64,000 nt of DNA from Polynucleobacter sp. 71A-WALBACH (GTDB taxonomy: Bacteria > Pseudomonadota > Gammaproteobacteria > Burkholderiales > Burkholderiaceae): positions 496,001 to 560,000 of the forward strand of contig NZ_JACVOP010000001.1 in assembly GCF_018882365.1 (NCBI RefSeq). The letters run 5' to 3'. Position 1 is the first letter of the stretch. Every line of letters starts with the position of its first letter. Positions 40,773-53,071 of this stretch are shown here, one piece after another. A program made the translations under genes and the position numbers. Under the pieces are notes generated by a model that did not search any database, had not been told where the DNA came from, and saw only the letters and a program-made list of their open reading frames with translations.

Positions 40773-41078
40773 GTGGCAAAACTATCCCTAATTGAGCGCG
40801 AGAATAAGCGCGCAAAAACTGTAGAGAAGTACGCTGTAAAGCGTGCTGAACTCAAGGCAATCATTGCTGATCAATCACGCAGCGATGAAGAGCGCTATGA
40901 AGCTCGCTTGAAGCTACAGGCACTTCCACGTAACGCAAGCCCGATTCGTCAAAGAAATCGTTGTTCATTAACCGGTCGTCCACGTGGCACATTCCGTAAG
41001 TTTGGTTTGGCCCGTAGCAAGATTCGTGAAATCGCCTTCCGTGGCGAAATCCCCGGTTTAACCAAGGCCAGCTGGTAA
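40773..41078 (+). CDS. rpsN: Ribosomal protein uS14 (zinc-free form)
   Basis: uS14 helps build the 30S head. The 101-residue protein is the long form without a CxxC zinc site; only one Cys (in [14 protein letters not shown]) is present. It ends with [23 protein letters not shown]. The start is GTG 40773 with AGAGG seven or so bases before. Confidence 0.98.
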   Translation: MAKLSLIERENKRAKTVEKYAVKRAELKAIIADQSRSDEERYEARLKLQALPRNASPIRQRNRCSLTGRPRGTFRKFGLARSKIREIAFRGEIPGLTKASW

Positions 41079-41102
41079 GCGGCGAAAGAATTAGGAGAAC
41101 TC

Positions 41103-41498
41103 ATGAGTATCAGCGATCCAATCGCCGACATGTTGACAAGGATCCGCAATGCGCAAGCAGTGCAGAAACCCGTAGTCTTGATGCCGTCGTCAAAAGTTAA
41201 AGTAGCTATTGCAAAAGTCTTGCAGGATGAAGGTTATATCGATAGTTTCGAAATCAAAGGTGAAGCAGCTAAGCCAGTGCTACACATTGATCTCAAATAC
41301 TATGCAGGCCGTCCTGTTATTGAGCGTATTGACCGTGTTTCAACACCAAGTCTTCGTATCTACAAAGGCCGTCACGACATTCCAGAAGTAATGAATGGTT
41401 TGGGCATTGCAATTATTTCAACCCCACAAGGCGTAATGACAGACCGCAAAGCACGTGCAAACGGCGTTGGTGGCGAAGTTATTTGCTACGTCGCGTAA
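41103..41498 (+). CDS. rpsH: Ribosomal protein uS8
   Basis: uS8 binds 16S helix 21 and in E. coli represses the spc operon. The 131-residue protein has [27 protein letters not shown] and the C-terminal [17 protein letters not shown] lies upstream of ATG. Confidence 0.98.
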   Translation: MSISDPIADMLTRIRNAQAVQKPVVLMPSSKVKVAIAKVLQDEGYIDSFEIKGEAAKPVLHIDLKYYAGRPVIERIDRVSTPSLRIYKGRHDIPEVMNGLGIAIISTPQGVMTDRKARANGVGGEVICYVA

Positions 41499-41508
41499 GG
41501 AGAGAAAT

Positions 41509-42042
41509 ATGTCCCGCGTTGGTAAATCACCTATTCCAGTCCCTAAGGGCGCTGAAATCAGCATCAACGGTGCAAACATTACTGTTAAAGGCCCATTAGG
41601 CACTTTGACGCATAACTTGCATCCTTCTGTTGGTTTGAAACAAGAAGACGGCTTATTGACAGTTGTTTTAAATAACGACACACCAGAAGCTGGTGCACAG
41701 TCAGGTACAGCCCGCGCTTTAGTGAACAACATGGTTGTTGGCGTAACTACTGGCTTTGAGCGCAAGCTCAGCTTGGTAGGCGTTGGTTACCGTGCTGCTG
41801 CTCAAGGCGAAACATTGAAGTTGCAGTTAGGTTTCTCGCACGACATTATTTACAACCTGCCAAAGGGTGTAAAAGCTGAGACTCCAACTCAAACTGAAAT
41901 CATTATTAAAGGTTCCAACAAGCAGCAAGTTGGCCAGGTTGCCGCTGAAGTTCGCGCATACCGTTCACCAGAGCCATACAAAGGCAAAGGCGTTCGCTAC
42001 GTGGATGAGGTTGTACACCTGAAAGAAACTAAGAAGAAGTAA
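41509..42042 (+). CDS. rplF: Ribosomal protein uL6
   Basis: uL6 lies near the sarcin-ricin loop. The 177-residue protein has [14 protein letters not shown], a [10 protein letters not shown] segment and [19 protein letters not shown] 41509 is preceded by AAGGAGAG; a longer frame from 41455 overlaps rpsH and is not used. Confidence 0.98.
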   Translation: MSRVGKSPIPVPKGAEISINGANITVKGPLGTLTHNLHPSVGLKQEDGLLTVVLNNDTPEAGAQSGTARALVNNMVVGVTTGFERKLSLVGVGYRAAAQGETLKLQLGFSHDIIYNLPKGVKAETPTQTEIIIKGSNKQQVGQVAAEVRAYRSPEPYKGKGVRYVDEVVHLKETKKK

Positions 42043-42055
42043 GCGAGATTAGAAA

Positions 42056-42409
42056 ATGAATAAAGACGAATCCAGACAAAGACGTGCTAGGCAGACTCGT
42101 ATTCGCATTGCCGAAGCATTGGCAAATCGCTTAACAGTTATCCGTAGCAATTCACATATTTCTGCGCAGGTTTATAGCCCATGCGGAACCAAAGTTGTAG
42201 CAGCTGCTTCAACAATGGAAAAAGATTTGCGCCAAGCGATCAAAAACGGCGGTAACGCTGATGCGGCTAAACAAATCGGCAAGTTAGTTGCTGAGCGTGC
42301 TGTTAAAGCAGGCGTTGTTGATGTTGCTTTTGATCGTTCCGGTCATCGTTATCACGGCCGTATTAAGGCCTTGGCTGAAGCTGCGCGTGAAGCCGGCCTG
42401 AAGTTCTAA
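42056..42409 (+). CDS. rplR: Ribosomal protein uL18
   Basis: uL18 binds 5S rRNA and joins it to the 50S. The 117-residue protein has the basic start [30 protein letters not shown], and the ending [30 protein letters not shown] signature. It is 13 bp after rplF. Confidence 0.97.
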   Translation: MNKDESRQRRARQTRIRIAEALANRLTVIRSNSHISAQVYSPCGTKVVAAASTMEKDLRQAIKNGGNADAAKQIGKLVAERAVKAGVVDVAFDRSGHRYHGRIKALAEAAREAGLKF

Positions 42410-42427
42410 TAGGGTTTAGGAAAAAAC

Positions 42428-42946
42428 ATGGCAAAAATGCAAAACAAGATGCAAAACGAAGAGCGTGATGACGGTCTTCGCGAGAAGATGATTGCTGTTA
42501 ATCGTGTAACTAAAGTTGTTAAGGGTGGTCGTATTCTCGGCTTCGCTGCACTGACTGTAGTTGGCGATGGCGATGGTCGTATCGGCATGGGTAAAGGAAA
42601 ATCAAAAGAAGTTCCAGTTGCTGTTCAAAAGGCAATGGACGAAGCACGCCGCAAGATGATCAAAGTTTCCTTACGCAAAGGCACTTTGCAACATACTGTG
42701 ATTGGTAAGCATGGCGCGTCACGCGTGATGATTTCTCCAGCTAAAGACGGTACTGGCGTTATCGCTGGTGGCCCAATGCGCGCAATTTTCGATGTAATGG
42801 GTGTAACTAACGTTGTTGCTAAGTCGCTTGGATCAACAAACCCTTACAACATGGTTCGTGCAACGATTGATGGCTTGAGCAAGATGAGCACTCCTTCTGA
42901 AATTGCTGCTAAGCGCGGTAAGTCAGTTGAAGAGATTCTCGGCTAA
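42428..42946 (+). CDS. rpsE: Ribosomal protein uS5
   Basis: uS5 affects decoding accuracy and spectinomycin binding. The 172-residue protein has [34 protein letters not shown], and [16 protein letters not shown]. The spectinomycin loop (VTKVVKGG) looks wild-type. TTTAGGA precedes ATG. Confidence 0.98.
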   Translation: MAKMQNKMQNEERDDGLREKMIAVNRVTKVVKGGRILGFAALTVVGDGDGRIGMGKGKSKEVPVAVQKAMDEARRKMIKVSLRKGTLQHTVIGKHGASRVMISPAKDGTGVIAGGPMRAIFDVMGVTNVVAKSLGSTNPYNMVRATIDGLSKMSTPSEIAAKRGKSVEEILG

Positions 42947-42970
42947 GACCAAAAGATTAGGAATCTATAA

Positions 42971-43159
42971 ATGACAACAACTAACTCTAAAGTCAAACTG
43001 CAATTAGTACGCAGCTTGATCGGCACACGCGAAAGCCACCGTGCAACCGTTCGCGGCCTAGGTCTGCGTCGCATCAATTCTGTTTCAGAATTGGAAGACA
43101 CACCAGCTGTTCGCGGAATGATTAATAAAGTTTCTTATCTAGTTAAAGTCGTTGGCTAA
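42971..43159 (+). CDS. rpmD: Ribosomal protein uL30
   Basis: uL30 is a small 50S protein. The 62-residue protein has [20 protein letters not shown] and [20 protein letters not shown]. It lies 24 bp after rpsE and 27 bp before rplO. Confidence 0.97.
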   Translation: MTTTNSKVKLQLVRSLIGTRESHRATVRGLGLRRINSVSELEDTPAVRGMINKVSYLVKVVG

Positions 43160-43186
43160 TAACTAGCAAGTAAATAGGCGAAGAAT

Positions 43187-43627
43187 ATGCAACTCAATAC
43201 ACTAAAACCCGCAGCGGGCTCCAATAAAAATCGTCGTCGCGTAGGTCGCGGCATCGGTTCTGGTCTTGGAAAAACAGCTGGTCGTGGTCACAAAGGTCAG
43301 AAGTCACGTTCAGGCGGATTCCACAAAGTTGGATTCGAAGGCGGTCAGATGCCTATGTATCGTCGTTTACCTAAACGCGGTTTCGTGTCTTTGACACGTC
43401 GTCACGTTGGTCAAATTACTTTGAATGACTTGGCTAAAATCAACTTGCCAGAAGTGGACTTGTTGGTTTTGAGAGCCCACGGTTTTGCCGGTGAGCAAAT
43501 CAATTCGGTAAAAGTCATTAAGACTGGTGAACTGTCTATTGCTGTAACCCTCAAGGGTATTACTGCAACTGCAGGTGCAAAAGCAGCTATTGAAGCAGCT
43601 GGCGGCAAATTGGTTGACTTGGTTTAA
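43187..43627 (+). CDS. rplO: Ribosomal protein uL15
   Basis: uL15 helps join late 50S proteins. The 146-residue protein has a Gly/Arg-rich N-terminal part ([34 protein letters not shown]) and a C-terminal domain. It is 17 bp before secY. Confidence 0.98.
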   Translation: MQLNTLKPAAGSNKNRRRVGRGIGSGLGKTAGRGHKGQKSRSGGFHKVGFEGGQMPMYRRLPKRGFVSLTRRHVGQITLNDLAKINLPEVDLLVLRAHGFAGEQINSVKVIKTGELSIAVTLKGITATAGAKAAIEAAGGKLVDLV

Positions 43628-43644
43628 TAAGTTTTAAGTAAACG

Positions 43645-44982
43645 ATGGCACTCGCACCTAACAACGCAGCAAATATTGCTCAATCAGGAAACAAGTTCGG
43701 CGAATTACGTCAACGCTTGATATTCTTGGTTTTGGCATTGCTCGTGTTCCGTTTGGGCGCACATATTCCAGTGCCAGGCATTGATCCAGACCAGCTAGCA
43801 CAATTGTTCTCAGGTCAAAAAGACGGTATCTTGGGAATGTTCAATCTATTCTCAGGCGGTGCTTTATCTCGGTTTACAGTTTTTGCCTTAGGAATCATGC
43901 CTTACATCTCCGCTTCAATCATCATGCAGTTAATGACGATTGTTGTGCCTTCTTTAGAGTCTTTGAAAAAAGAAGGTCAAGCAGGTCAACGCAAGATTAC
44001 GCAGTACACCCGTTACGGCACCGTGTTTTTGGCAACGTTCCAGGCTTTAGGTATCTCTGTTGCATTGCAAGCTCAACCAGGTTTAGTTATTAATCCAGGC
44101 TTGATGTTTGAACTCAACACTGTAGTGACTTTGGTAACTGGCACGATGTTCTTGATGTGGCTTGGTGAGCAAATTACCGAGCGTGGTCTTGGTAATGGCA
44201 TCTCCATCATTATCTTCGGCGGAATTGTTTCTGGCCTGCCAACTGCAATCGGTAGCTTGCTTGAATTGGTTCGCACTGGTTCCATGAATATCTTGTCCGC
44301 CTTACTTATCGTAGTGATTTGTATTGCAGTTACTTATTTTGTTGTGTTTGTAGAACGTGGTCAGCGCCGTATTTTGGTGAACTATGCCAAGCGTCAAGTT
44401 GGTAATAAGGTGTATGGCGGTCAGTCTTCTTACTTCCCATTGAAGTTAAATATGGCTGGTGTTATCCCTCCAATTTTTGCTTCATCTATTATTTTGTTTC
44501 CTGCAACGATTGCTGGCTGGTTTACATCAGGTGAGCCAACGAATATGTTCAGCAGAATAATTAAAGATTTAGCGGCGACATTGGCTCCAGGTCAACCTGT
44601 TTACACAATTTTGTACGCAGCTGCAATTATTTTCTTCTGCTTTTTCTATACAGCATTAGTTTTCAACAGCCGTGAGACTGCTGAGAATCTAAAGAAGAGC
44701 GGTGCCTTTGTTCCAGGTATCCGTCCTGGCGAACAGACTGGTCGTTATATCGACAAGATCTTGGTTCGTTTGACATTGGCTGGTGCGGTTTATATGGTTT
44801 TGGTTTGTTTGTTGCCAGAATTCTTGGTGTTGAAGTACAACGTACCATTCTATTTTGGCGGTACTTCATTGTTGATTATTGTCGTTGTTGCAATGGATTT
44901 CATGGCTCAAGTCCAGTCATTCGTAATGCAACAACAGTATGGCTCTTTAATGAAAAAAGCTAACTTTAAGATGGGCGCTTAA
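43645..44982 (+). CDS. secY: Preprotein translocase channel SecY
   Basis: SecY is the main channel of SecYEG in the inner membrane. The 445-residue protein has ten membrane segments, [10 protein letters not shown] near the start, the [18 protein letters not shown] segment and FLCFF-type TM8. It has no strong Shine-Dalgarno and may depend on readthrough from rplO, 17 bp upstream. It is four bases from infA. Confidence 0.98.
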   Translation: MALAPNNAANIAQSGNKFGELRQRLIFLVLALLVFRLGAHIPVPGIDPDQLAQLFSGQKDGILGMFNLFSGGALSRFTVFALGIMPYISASIIMQLMTIVVPSLESLKKEGQAGQRKITQYTRYGTVFLATFQALGISVALQAQPGLVINPGLMFELNTVVTLVTGTMFLMWLGEQITERGLGNGISIIIFGGIVSGLPTAIGSLLELVRTGSMNILSALLIVVICIAVTYFVVFVERGQRRILVNYAKRQVGNKVYGGQSSYFPLKLNMAGVIPPIFASSIILFPATIAGWFTSGEPTNMFSRIIKDLAATLAPGQPVYTILYAAAIIFFCFFYTALVFNSRETAENLKKSGAFVPGIRPGEQTGRYIDKILVRLTLAGAVYMVLVCLLPEFLVLKYNVPFYFGGTSLLIIVVVAMDFMAQVQSFVMQQQYGSLMKKANFKMGA

Positions 44983-44986
44983 CTGA

Positions 44987-45205
44987 ATGTCTAAAGACGA
45001 TGTAATTCAGATGGCGGGAGAAATTATTGAGAATTTGCCGAACGCAATGTTTCGCGTGAAGCTAGAGAACGGACATGTGGTTCTAGGGCACATTTCTGGA
45101 AAGATGAGGATGCATTACATCCGCATATTGCCAGGAGATAAGGTGACGGTGGAGATGACTCCTTACGACCTAACGCGCGCCAGAATTATTTTCCGAGCGA
45201 AGTAA
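44987..45205 (+). CDS. infA: Translation initiation factor IF-1
   Basis: IF-1 covers the 30S A site during initiation. The 72-residue OB-fold protein has [34 protein letters not shown] sequence ([16 protein letters not shown]) and PYDLTRARI. It lies between secY and rpmJ, the usual betaproteobacterial place. Confidence 0.98.
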   Translation: MSKDDVIQMAGEIIENLPNAMFRVKLENGHVVLGHISGKMRMHYIRILPGDKVTVEMTPYDLTRARIIFRAK

Positions 45206-45240
45206 AGATTAAGTAGTACATATTTTTTTAGAGGTGAGTT

Positions 45241-45357
45241 ATGAAAGTTTTGGCATCCGTTAAGTGTATTTGCAGAAATTGCAAGATCATTAAGCGCAAA
45301 CGCGTTGTGCGCGTGATCTGTTCTTCAGACGCACGTCATAAGCAGCGTCAAGGCTGA
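45241..45357 (+). CDS. rpmJ: Ribosomal protein bL36 (zinc form)
   Basis: bL36 is the smallest 50S protein, here 38 residues, starting [15 protein letters not shown] and ending ARHKQRQG. The zinc ligands Cys11, Cys14, Cys27 and His33 are present, so it is the zinc form. GAGGTGAG precedes ATG. It is 35 bp after infA and 24 bp before rpsM. Confidence 0.97.
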   Translation: MKVLASVKCICRNCKIIKRKRVVRVICSSDARHKQRQG

Positions 45358-45381
45358 TCTGGTTAATTAAGAGGAAATCTC

Positions 45382-45747
45382 ATGGCACGTATCGCTGGGG
45401 TAAATATCCCAAATCATCAACATACTGTTATCGGTTTAACAGCAATTTTTGGCATTGGTACTACCCGTGCTCGCAAAATTTGTGAAACCACAGGTGTTGC
45501 TATCGACAAAAAAGTTAAAGATCTTACTGACGGTGACTTGGAAAAGTTGCGTGATGAAGTAGGTAAATTTATTACTGAAGGTGACCTTCGTCGTGAAGTA
45601 ACGATGAGCATCAAGCGTTTGATGGACTTAGGCTGCTACCGCGGCGTACGTCATCGTAAGGGCTTGCCTGTACGTGGTCAACGTACTAAGACTAACGCGC
45701 GTACCCGCAAGGGCCCACGTAAGTCTGGCGTGCAACTCAAGAAATAA
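45382..45747 (+). CDS. rpsM: Ribosomal protein uS13
   Basis: uS13 bridges the 30S head to the 50S and touches P-site tRNA. The 121-residue protein has [29 protein letters not shown] and [26 protein letters not shown] precedes ATG. In E. coli the S4 repressor site of the alpha operon overlaps this start. Confidence 0.98.
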   Translation: MARIAGVNIPNHQHTVIGLTAIFGIGTTRARKICETTGVAIDKKVKDLTDGDLEKLRDEVGKFITEGDLRREVTMSIKRLMDLGCYRGVRHRKGLPVRGQRTKTNARTRKGPRKSGVQLKK

Positions 45748-45765
45748 TCAAGAAAGTTTATTGAC

Positions 45766-46173
45766 ATGGCAAAACAACAATCCGCTTCTGCAGCTTCACA
45801 GCGCGCACGCAAGAAGGTTAAAAAGAACGTTGCTGATGGTATTGCACACGTTCACGCTTCTTTTAATAACACCATTATTACGATCACTGATCGTCAAGGA
45901 AATGCGCTTTCATGGGCAACTTCTGGCGGCCAAGGTTTTAAAGGTTCACGTAAATCAACACCTTTTGCTGCTCAGGTAGCTGCAGAAGTGGCTGGTAAAG
46001 CAGCAGTTGAATGTGGAATCAAGAACTTGGAAGTTCAGATTAAGGGTCCAGGCCCAGGTCGTGAATCAGCAGTTCGCGCATTGAACTCATTGGGCATCAA
46101 AATCACTGAGATTCAAGACGTTACTCCAGTTCCACACAATGGTTGCCGTCCTCCTAAGCGTCGTCGTATCTAA
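45766..46173 (+). CDS. rpsK: Ribosomal protein uS11
   Basis: uS11 lies in the 30S platform near the mRNA exit. The 135-residue protein has [37 protein letters not shown] and [13 protein letters not shown]. It is 18 bp after rpsM. Confidence 0.98.
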   Translation: MAKQQSASAASQRARKKVKKNVADGIAHVHASFNNTIITITDRQGNALSWATSGGQGFKGSRKSTPFAAQVAAEVAGKAAVECGIKNLEVQIKGPGPGRESAVRALNSLGIKITEIQDVTPVPHNGCRPPKRRRI

Positions 46174-46223
46174 GCTAGGAAGTAGGCAGTATAAGTTTTA
46201 GTAGTTTTTTATTAAAGCCCACT

Positions 46224-46247
46224 GTTCATCAGAATTAATGGATGAAC
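46224..46247 (+). promoter_or_regulatory. Hairpin in the rpsK-rpsD spacer
   Basis: GTTCATC-AGAATTAATG-GATGAAC is a perfect 7-bp stem in the 116-base spacer before rpsD, preceded by a T run (46205-46210). It could take part in S4 autoregulation or mRNA processing. Confidence 0.4.
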
Positions 46248-46289
46248 TCACCGCCGGTCGTAAGACTGCGGCAAAGAAAGGAAAGCATC

Positions 46290-46913
46290 GTGGCACGTTA
46301 CTTAGGGCCTAAGGCCAAATTAGCACGTCGGGAAGGTACCGACTTATTTTTAAAGAGCGCACGTCGCGCCCTGTCAGACAAGTGCAAGCTAGATACTAAG
46401 CCTGGTCAACATGGCCGTACATCTGGCTCAAGAACATCTGATTACGGTAATCAATTGCGTGAAAAGCAAAAGGTTAAGCGTATGTACGGAATTTTAGAGC
46501 GTCAGTTCCGTCGTTACTTTGCTGAAGCTGAGCGTCGTAAGGGCAATACTGGCTCAACATTGCTCCAGTTGTTGGAATCACGTCTTGATAACGTTGTTTA
46601 TCGCATGGGCTTTGGTTCAACACGCGCTGAAGCTCGTCAGTTGGTTTCCCACTGTGCAATTTTGCTCAATGGTAGTCCAGTAAATATTCCATCTATTCAG
46701 GTTAAACCTGGTGATGTAGTGGCGATTCGTGAAAAAGCGAAAAAGCAAGCGCGTATTGCAGAATCACTCAATTTGGTTCAGCAGATGTCTGCTGTAGGCT
46801 GGGTATCAGTCGACGCAGCGAAGCTGGAAGGAACATTTAAGCAAGTGCCTGACCGTGAAGACATTAGCGGCGAAATTAATGAAAGTTTGATCGTTGAATT
46901 GTATTCACGCTAA
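46290..46913 (+). CDS. rpsD: Ribosomal protein uS4
   Basis: uS4 starts 30S assembly and, in E. coli, represses the alpha operon. The 207-residue protein starts [16 protein letters not shown], has [24 protein letters not shown] (S4 RNA-binding domain) and the C-terminal [11 protein letters not shown]. The start is GTG 46290 with AAAGGAAAG before it; the frame from 46242 includes unrelated residues. Confidence 0.98.
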   Translation: MARYLGPKAKLARREGTDLFLKSARRALSDKCKLDTKPGQHGRTSGSRTSDYGNQLREKQKVKRMYGILERQFRRYFAEAERRKGNTGSTLLQLLESRLDNVVYRMGFGSTRAEARQLVSHCAILLNGSPVNIPSIQVKPGDVVAIREKAKKQARIAESLNLVQQMSAVGWVSVDAAKLEGTFKQVPDREDISGEINESLIVELYSR

Positions 46914-46936
46914 TTAGGCACTCTCAAGGAAAAAAT

Positions 46937-47917
46937 ATGCAAACAAATTTGCTCAAGCCAAAAATTATTTCTGTTGAAGCGCTTACCGCCAACCAAGCTA
47001 AGGTTGTTATGGAGCCGTTCGAGCGTGGCTATGGCCACACACTCGGCAATGCATTACGTCGTGTTTTGTTGTCCTCGATGGTTGGTTATGCGCCAACTGA
47101 AGTAGCAATTGCTGGTGTTGTTCATGAATATTCCACATTAGATGGAGTTCAAGAGGATGTAGTTAACCTTTTGTTGAACCTCAAAGGTATCGTATTTAAG
47201 TTGCAGTCACGTGATGAAGTTACTATCAATTTGCGTAAAGAAGGCCCAGGCGTTGTTACAGCAAAAGATATCGACTTGCCACATGATGTTGAAATCATTA
47301 ATCCTGATCACGTAATCGCTCACTTGTCTGCTGGTGGCAAGTTAGATATGCAGATCAAGGTTGAAAAAGGCCGTGGCTATGTACCAGGCAATATGCGTCA
47401 ATACCATGACGAAGCTACCAAGATCATCGGGCGCATCGTATTGGATGCCTCATTTAGCCCAGTAAGCCGTGTTAGCTATGCAGTTGAGTCTGCTCGTGTT
47501 GAGCAACGTACCGACCTCGATCGTCTCGTAATGACAATCGAAACAAACGGTGTCTTGTCTCCTGAAGAGGCGATTCGTCAAGCAGCTACCATTTTGGTTG
47601 ACCAGTTAGTTGTATTCGCGGCCCTCGAAAGCAGCGAAGTATCTGGTGATCTCGCACCAAGCCGCTCTTCAATGGTTGATCCAATGTTGATGCGTCCAGT
47701 TGATGATCTCGAACTCACAGTTCGCTCTGCAAACTGCTTGAAGGCTGAGAACATTTACTACATCGGTGACTTGATTCAACGTACAGAGAATGAATTGTTG
47801 AAGACGCCTAATTTAGGTCGTAAGTCTTTGAATGAAATCAAAGATGTATTGGCGGCTCGTGGCTTAAGTCTTGGCATGAAACTCGAAAGCTGGCCTCCAG
47901 CTAACCTCGAGAAATAA
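46937..47917 (+). CDS. rpoA: RNA polymerase subunit alpha
   Basis: The alpha dimer starts polymerase assembly and its C-terminal domain binds UP elements and activators. The 326-residue protein has [18 protein letters not shown] in the N-terminal domain and, in the C-terminal domain, [22 protein letters not shown] and [21 protein letters not shown]. It lies between rpsD and rplQ as expected. Confidence 0.99.
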   Translation: MQTNLLKPKIISVEALTANQAKVVMEPFERGYGHTLGNALRRVLLSSMVGYAPTEVAIAGVVHEYSTLDGVQEDVVNLLLNLKGIVFKLQSRDEVTINLRKEGPGVVTAKDIDLPHDVEIINPDHVIAHLSAGGKLDMQIKVEKGRGYVPGNMRQYHDEATKIIGRIVLDASFSPVSRVSYAVESARVEQRTDLDRLVMTIETNGVLSPEEAIRQAATILVDQLVVFAALESSEVSGDLAPSRSSMVDPMLMRPVDDLELTVRSANCLKAENIYYIGDLIQRTENELLKTPNLGRKSLNEIKDVLAARGLSLGMKLESWPPANLEK

Positions 47918-47933
47918 TTAGAAAGGAAGCATC

Positions 47934-48326
47934 ATGCGTCACGGAAACGGCTTACGCAAACTAAACAGAACATCATCACATCGCTTAGCGATGCTGCGCA
48001 ACATGTCCAATTCACTTTTGGAGCACGAAGTGATTAAAACCACTTTGCCAAAAGCAAAAGAATTGCGCATGGTTGTTGAGCCTTTGATTACCTTAGGTAA
48101 AAAAGATAACTTAGCAAATCGTCGCTTAGCATTCAATCGCACACGCGATCGCGATATCGTGACCAAACTCTTTACAGAGCTCGGCCCACGTTACGCAACT
48201 CGTCCAGGTGGCTACCTTCGTATTTTGAAGTTTGGCTTCCGTCATGGTGATAATGCACCTATGGCTTTGGTTGAGTTGGTAGATCGTCCAGAAGTTGAAG
48301 AAACAGCAGTAGCTGAAGAGGCTTAA
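47934..48326 (+). CDS. rplQ: Ribosomal protein bL17
   Basis: bL17 lies beside the tunnel exit. The 130-residue protein starts [17 protein letters not shown] and ends with a short Glu/Ala tail. AAAGGAAG precedes ATG. It closes the ribosomal super-cluster, followed by a strong terminator. Confidence 0.98.
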   Translation: MRHGNGLRKLNRTSSHRLAMLRNMSNSLLEHEVIKTTLPKAKELRMVVEPLITLGKKDNLANRRLAFNRTRDRDIVTKLFTELGPRYATRPGGYLRILKFGFRHGDNAPMALVELVDRPEVEETAVAEEA

Positions 48327-48341
48327 ATCCTTTAGCGAGAT

Positions 48342-48370
48342 AAAAAGCCAGGCTTCGGTCTGGCTTTTTT
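48342..48370 (+). terminator. Terminator of the alpha operon
   Basis: AAAAAGCCAG-GCTTCGGT-CTGGCTTTTTT is a stem with A and T tracts and a UUCG-type loop, 15 bases after rplQ. Confidence 0.92.
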
Positions 48371-48394
48371 CATTTATGCAGTTATAAATACGCT

Positions 48395-48727
48395 ATGGCC
48401 ACAGATAAAGCTACCGAATTACTAATTGTTGTTACCAGCTTTGCATCACTAGAGGATGCAAAGTGCGTGGCACGTCAACTGATTGAAGCCCGTCTCGCTG
48501 CTTGTGTGCAAATCCAAGAAGGCATGTATTCGATATATCGGTGGGAAGGAAAGATTTGCGAAGAGCGTGAAGTATTACTCTCTGCAAAAACCATTACTAA
48601 TAAATGGTTGGATGTTGCTAATTTCATTAAAAGTCATCACCCCTATGATTTGCCAGAGGTGATTGCCTATTCTCCAGAGCAATATGAAGAGCAATATGGC
48701 AAGTGGGTTCAAGCCGAGGTAAAGTAA
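48395..48727 (+). CDS. cutA: Divalent-cation tolerance protein CutA
   Basis: The 110-residue protein is a trimeric CutA1 fold: TSFASLEDAKCVARQLIEARLAACVQI, YRWEGKICEEREVLLSAKT and SHHPYDLPEVIAY. CutA is linked to copper tolerance and to DsbD in E. coli, where cutA also lies next to dsbD. The true function is not settled. It ends five bases before the dsbD start. Confidence 0.94.
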   Translation: MATDKATELLIVVTSFASLEDAKCVARQLIEARLAACVQIQEGMYSIYRWEGKICEEREVLLSAKTITNKWLDVANFIKSHHPYDLPEVIAYSPEQYEEQYGKWVQAEVK

Positions 48728-48732
48728 GCTCC

Positions 48733-50406
48733 ATGCGATTGATTAATAAATTTATCCCTGTAGTAGCCACACTCTTTATTATTCTTGGTAACGCATTTGC
48801 TGCCCCAGAATTTCTTCCTCCTGAAAAAGCATTTAGAGCAGAGGCTACCTGGGTCTCTCATTCCAATGAGGTTGAAGTAGAGCTCTTTCCGGCTAAAGGA
48901 TATTACCTTTATCAAGACTCACTACATTTTCAGATGGGCTCCCAACCCAATAAATTAGGGGTTGTAGGTACTTCCTTTCCCTCTGGCGTGGAAAAGTACG
49001 ATAAAACTTTTCAAAAGAAAATGCAGGTTTATAAACAGGATGTTTTGCTTACACTCAATAAAAAGGCGGAGTCTGGAAAACCGCTTTATCTAGAGTTGGA
49101 ATTACAGGGTTGTGCTGAAGCGGGTATTTGTTATCCGCCCATGACGCTGAAATTTTTACTTGCTGGCCCTGGAGTAAAGGCTGGGCCAATTCCTGAGATG
49201 CTTGATGGAGTTGCCGCAAGTTTGGCTCCAAAAGCAGAATTGAGCCTCATGGATTTATGGCGTGAGCGTGATGACGTTAATGCCATTAGTCGCTTTTTAG
49301 AAAGCACGCCAACAAGCTTTTTATTCTTAGCCTTCTTTGTTCTTGGGCTGGCTTTAGCATTTACCCCTTGCGTGCTTCCAATGCTACCAATTATGTCGAG
49401 CGTGGTTTTTGGAACGCAGGGCAAGCAATCGATCAATAAAGGACGTGCAAGCCTCTTGGCAGTGGCCTATGTGCTGGGAATGGCTTGTGTATACGCTTTG
49501 GCAGGGGTGCTGATGGCTGCATTAGGTGGGAGCGTGCAAAGAGCGCTACAGAGCCCTATAGCGCTCATTGGCTTTGCATTGCTTCTATTAGCCTTATCAG
49601 GCAGTCTATTTGGACTATACGACCTAAGAATGCCCCATTCGTGGCAACAAAAGGTTAATCAGCTGGCAGGGCGTCATAAAGGTGGTAGTACTGTCGGTGC
49701 TTTTACTTTGGGCGGAATATCAACTCTAGTTGCCAGTCCATGCATTACCGCTCCCTTGGCTGGAGTACTCGCTTTTATTGCCCAAACTGGTTCAATGAGT
49801 TTGGGGGCGGGGCTCCTCTTCGTGATGGCTATAGGGATGGGCTTACCACTGTTGTTTATTGCTATTGAAGCGCGCATCTTGATTCCGTCGACTGGAATTT
49901 GGATGGTGTGGCTACAAAGAACATTGGGCGTTCTCTTAGTGGCAACAGCAGCCTGGATTGCATCTCCATTATTACAAAGTAGCAGTAGCGAAGCAGGCAG
50001 GACGATGAGCAATGGTCAGCGACAACATCAAATTGGAAATGCTAGTTTTGCTGTTATTAACTCTTCTGCGCAACTAGACCAATTTTTAGCTCAAGCAAAA
50101 GAGCAGAAGAAGTTAATGTTATTGGATTTCTATGCAGACTGGTGCATCTCCTGCAAGGAGATGGAGGTCAATACTTTTGCTAACGCTGAAGTGAATCAAG
50201 ACTTACAGAAATTTGTTTTAGTACAAGCTGATGTAACAAAAAACAGTCCTGAGAATCAAGCTCTGTTGAAGCGTTTTGGATTATTTGGCCCGCCTGGAAT
50301 TCTGATCTTTGATCTCAACTCAGAAGAATTAAAAGACCAGCGTGTCATTGGCTATATGCCACCACAACGTTTTGGCGAGCGTTTGAAAAAAGCCTTGGGA
50401 AATTAA
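48733..50406 (+). CDS. dsbD: Thiol:disulfide interchange protein DsbD
   Basis: DsbD moves electrons from cytoplasmic thioredoxin to periplasmic reductants (DsbC, CcmG). The 557-residue protein has a signal peptide, an N-terminal alpha domain (CAEAGICYPP), an eight-segment membrane domain with catalytic Cys in FTPCVLPMLPIM and ASPCITAPLAG, and a C-terminal thioredoxin domain with DWCISCKEMEV (CxxC). ATG 48733 is chosen, giving a clean signal peptide. It fits the many c-type cytochromes in this window. Confidence 0.96.
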   Translation: MRLINKFIPVVATLFIILGNAFAAPEFLPPEKAFRAEATWVSHSNEVEVELFPAKGYYLYQDSLHFQMGSQPNKLGVVGTSFPSGVEKYDKTFQKKMQVYKQDVLLTLNKKAESGKPLYLELELQGCAEAGICYPPMTLKFLLAGPGVKAGPIPEMLDGVAASLAPKAELSLMDLWRERDDVNAISRFLESTPTSFLFLAFFVLGLALAFTPCVLPMLPIMSSVVFGTQGKQSINKGRASLLAVAYVLGMACVYALAGVLMAALGGSVQRALQSPIALIGFALLLLALSGSLFGLYDLRMPHSWQQKVNQLAGRHKGGSTVGAFTLGGISTLVASPCITAPLAGVLAFIAQTGSMSLGAGLLFVMAIGMGLPLLFIAIEARILIPSTGIWMVWLQRTLGVLLVATAAWIASPLLQSSSSEAGRTMSNGQRQHQIGNASFAVINSSAQLDQFLAQAKEQKKLMLLDFYADWCISCKEMEVNTFANAEVNQDLQKFVLVQADVTKNSPENQALLKRFGLFGPPGILIFDLNSEELKDQRVIGYMPPQRFGERLKKALGN

Positions 50407-50415
50407 GCTGCTCAG

Positions 50416-50444
50416 AAGTTAAATGGGTATAACCCATTTAACTT
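50416..50444. terminator. 13-bp inverted repeat between dsbD and hemB
   Basis: AAGTTAAATGGGT-ATA-ACCCATTTAACTT is a perfect 13-bp stem with a three-base loop, placed between two convergent genes. It is AT-rich with only short T runs, so a bidirectional terminator is likely but of unknown strength. Confidence 0.6.
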
Positions 50445-50457
50445 GTTTAACCACTAA

Positions 50458-52126
<1,669 letters not shown>

Positions 52127-52241
52127 GTCCAGAAGCTATTGTAAAATCACGCAAAATCATGAAATATCTCATGGTGTTGGGTAAAAGGTTGTAAAAGGTA
52201 GGGCCCAAACACTTTTAGGAATTTTTGCCAAGGTAAACATA

Positions 52242-52976
52242 ATGCGTCAAACCTCTCAAATCTCCAAATTAACTAGCGTTAGCGCTAGCCTAGCCGCTGG
52301 CCTCTTGCTAGCAATGACCAGCTTCTCTGGTGTGGTGAGCGCCGCAGATCCTGCGCCGGCCGCCGCCCCCATGGCGGAAGCTGTCGCTAAGCCGGTTGTT
52401 CCAGGCAAGCCTAAGGTTGACCCTGCGGCTGGTGAAGCGCTTTACTCTAACGGCGATGCAAGCCGAGGCGTGACTGCCTGCTTAACTTGCCACGGCCCTA
52501 AGGGCCAGAGCGCTATCGCTACTTGGCCTAAGCTTTCTGCACAGCATGCAGCTTATACAGCCAAGCAGTTGAAGAACTTTAAAGAAGGTACTCGCGCCAA
52601 TCCGATCATGATGGGAATGGCGGCCGCCTTAACTGATCAAGACATGCAAAATATTGCTGCTTATTTGGTTACTCAGCCAGTATCCCAAGGTGTTGCCCAG
52701 AACAAAGACACCATTGAACTAGGTCAAAGCATCTACCGTGGTGGAATCGCTGCTAAAGGCGTTCCTGCCTGTGCGGCATGTCATAGCCCAACTGGTGCTG
52801 GCATTCCTTCACAGTACCCACGTGTTGGCAGCCAATGGGCTGATTACAACGCAGCACAATTGTTAGCTTTCCGCGAAGGCACTCGTAAAAATAGCAGCCA
52901 GATGACTACGATTGCAACTAAGCTTTCTGATCAAGAAATGAAAGCAGTTGCCGATTACATGGCAGGTCTGCATTAA
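52242..52976 (+). CDS. Di-haem cytochrome c4
   Basis: The 244-residue precursor has a signal peptide (cut after about residue 35, VVSAA), a Pro/Ala-rich linker, and two similar cytochrome c domains with CLTCH (80-84) and CAACH (177-181). Each has a distal Met in a NPIMMGMA- or NSSQMTT-type segment. Cytochrome c4 carries electrons in the periplasm to terminal oxidases. A terminator shared with lysA follows. Confidence 0.93.
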   Translation: MRQTSQISKLTSVSASLAAGLLLAMTSFSGVVSAADPAPAAAPMAEAVAKPVVPGKPKVDPAAGEALYSNGDASRGVTACLTCHGPKGQSAIATWPKLSAQHAAYTAKQLKNFKEGTRANPIMMGMAAALTDQDMQNIAAYLVTQPVSQGVAQNKDTIELGQSIYRGGIAAKGVPACAACHSPTGAGIPSQYPRVGSQWADYNAAQLLAFREGTRKNSSQMTTIATKLSDQEMKAVADYMAGLH

Positions 52977-52997
52977 TAGTTGCATTCAACACAAAAC

Positions 52998-53027
52998 AAA
53001 AACCCCGCTGATCTAGCGGGGTTTTTT
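52998..53027. terminator. Bidirectional terminator, cytochrome c4 and lysA
   Basis: AAAAACCCCGCT-GATCT-AGCGGGGTTTTTT forms a 12-bp stem with A and T runs on both sides between convergent genes. Confidence 0.95.
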
Positions 53028-53071
53028 ATTGCCTAGAAATTGACCAAGTCAAAATTAATTGATCATCCCAT

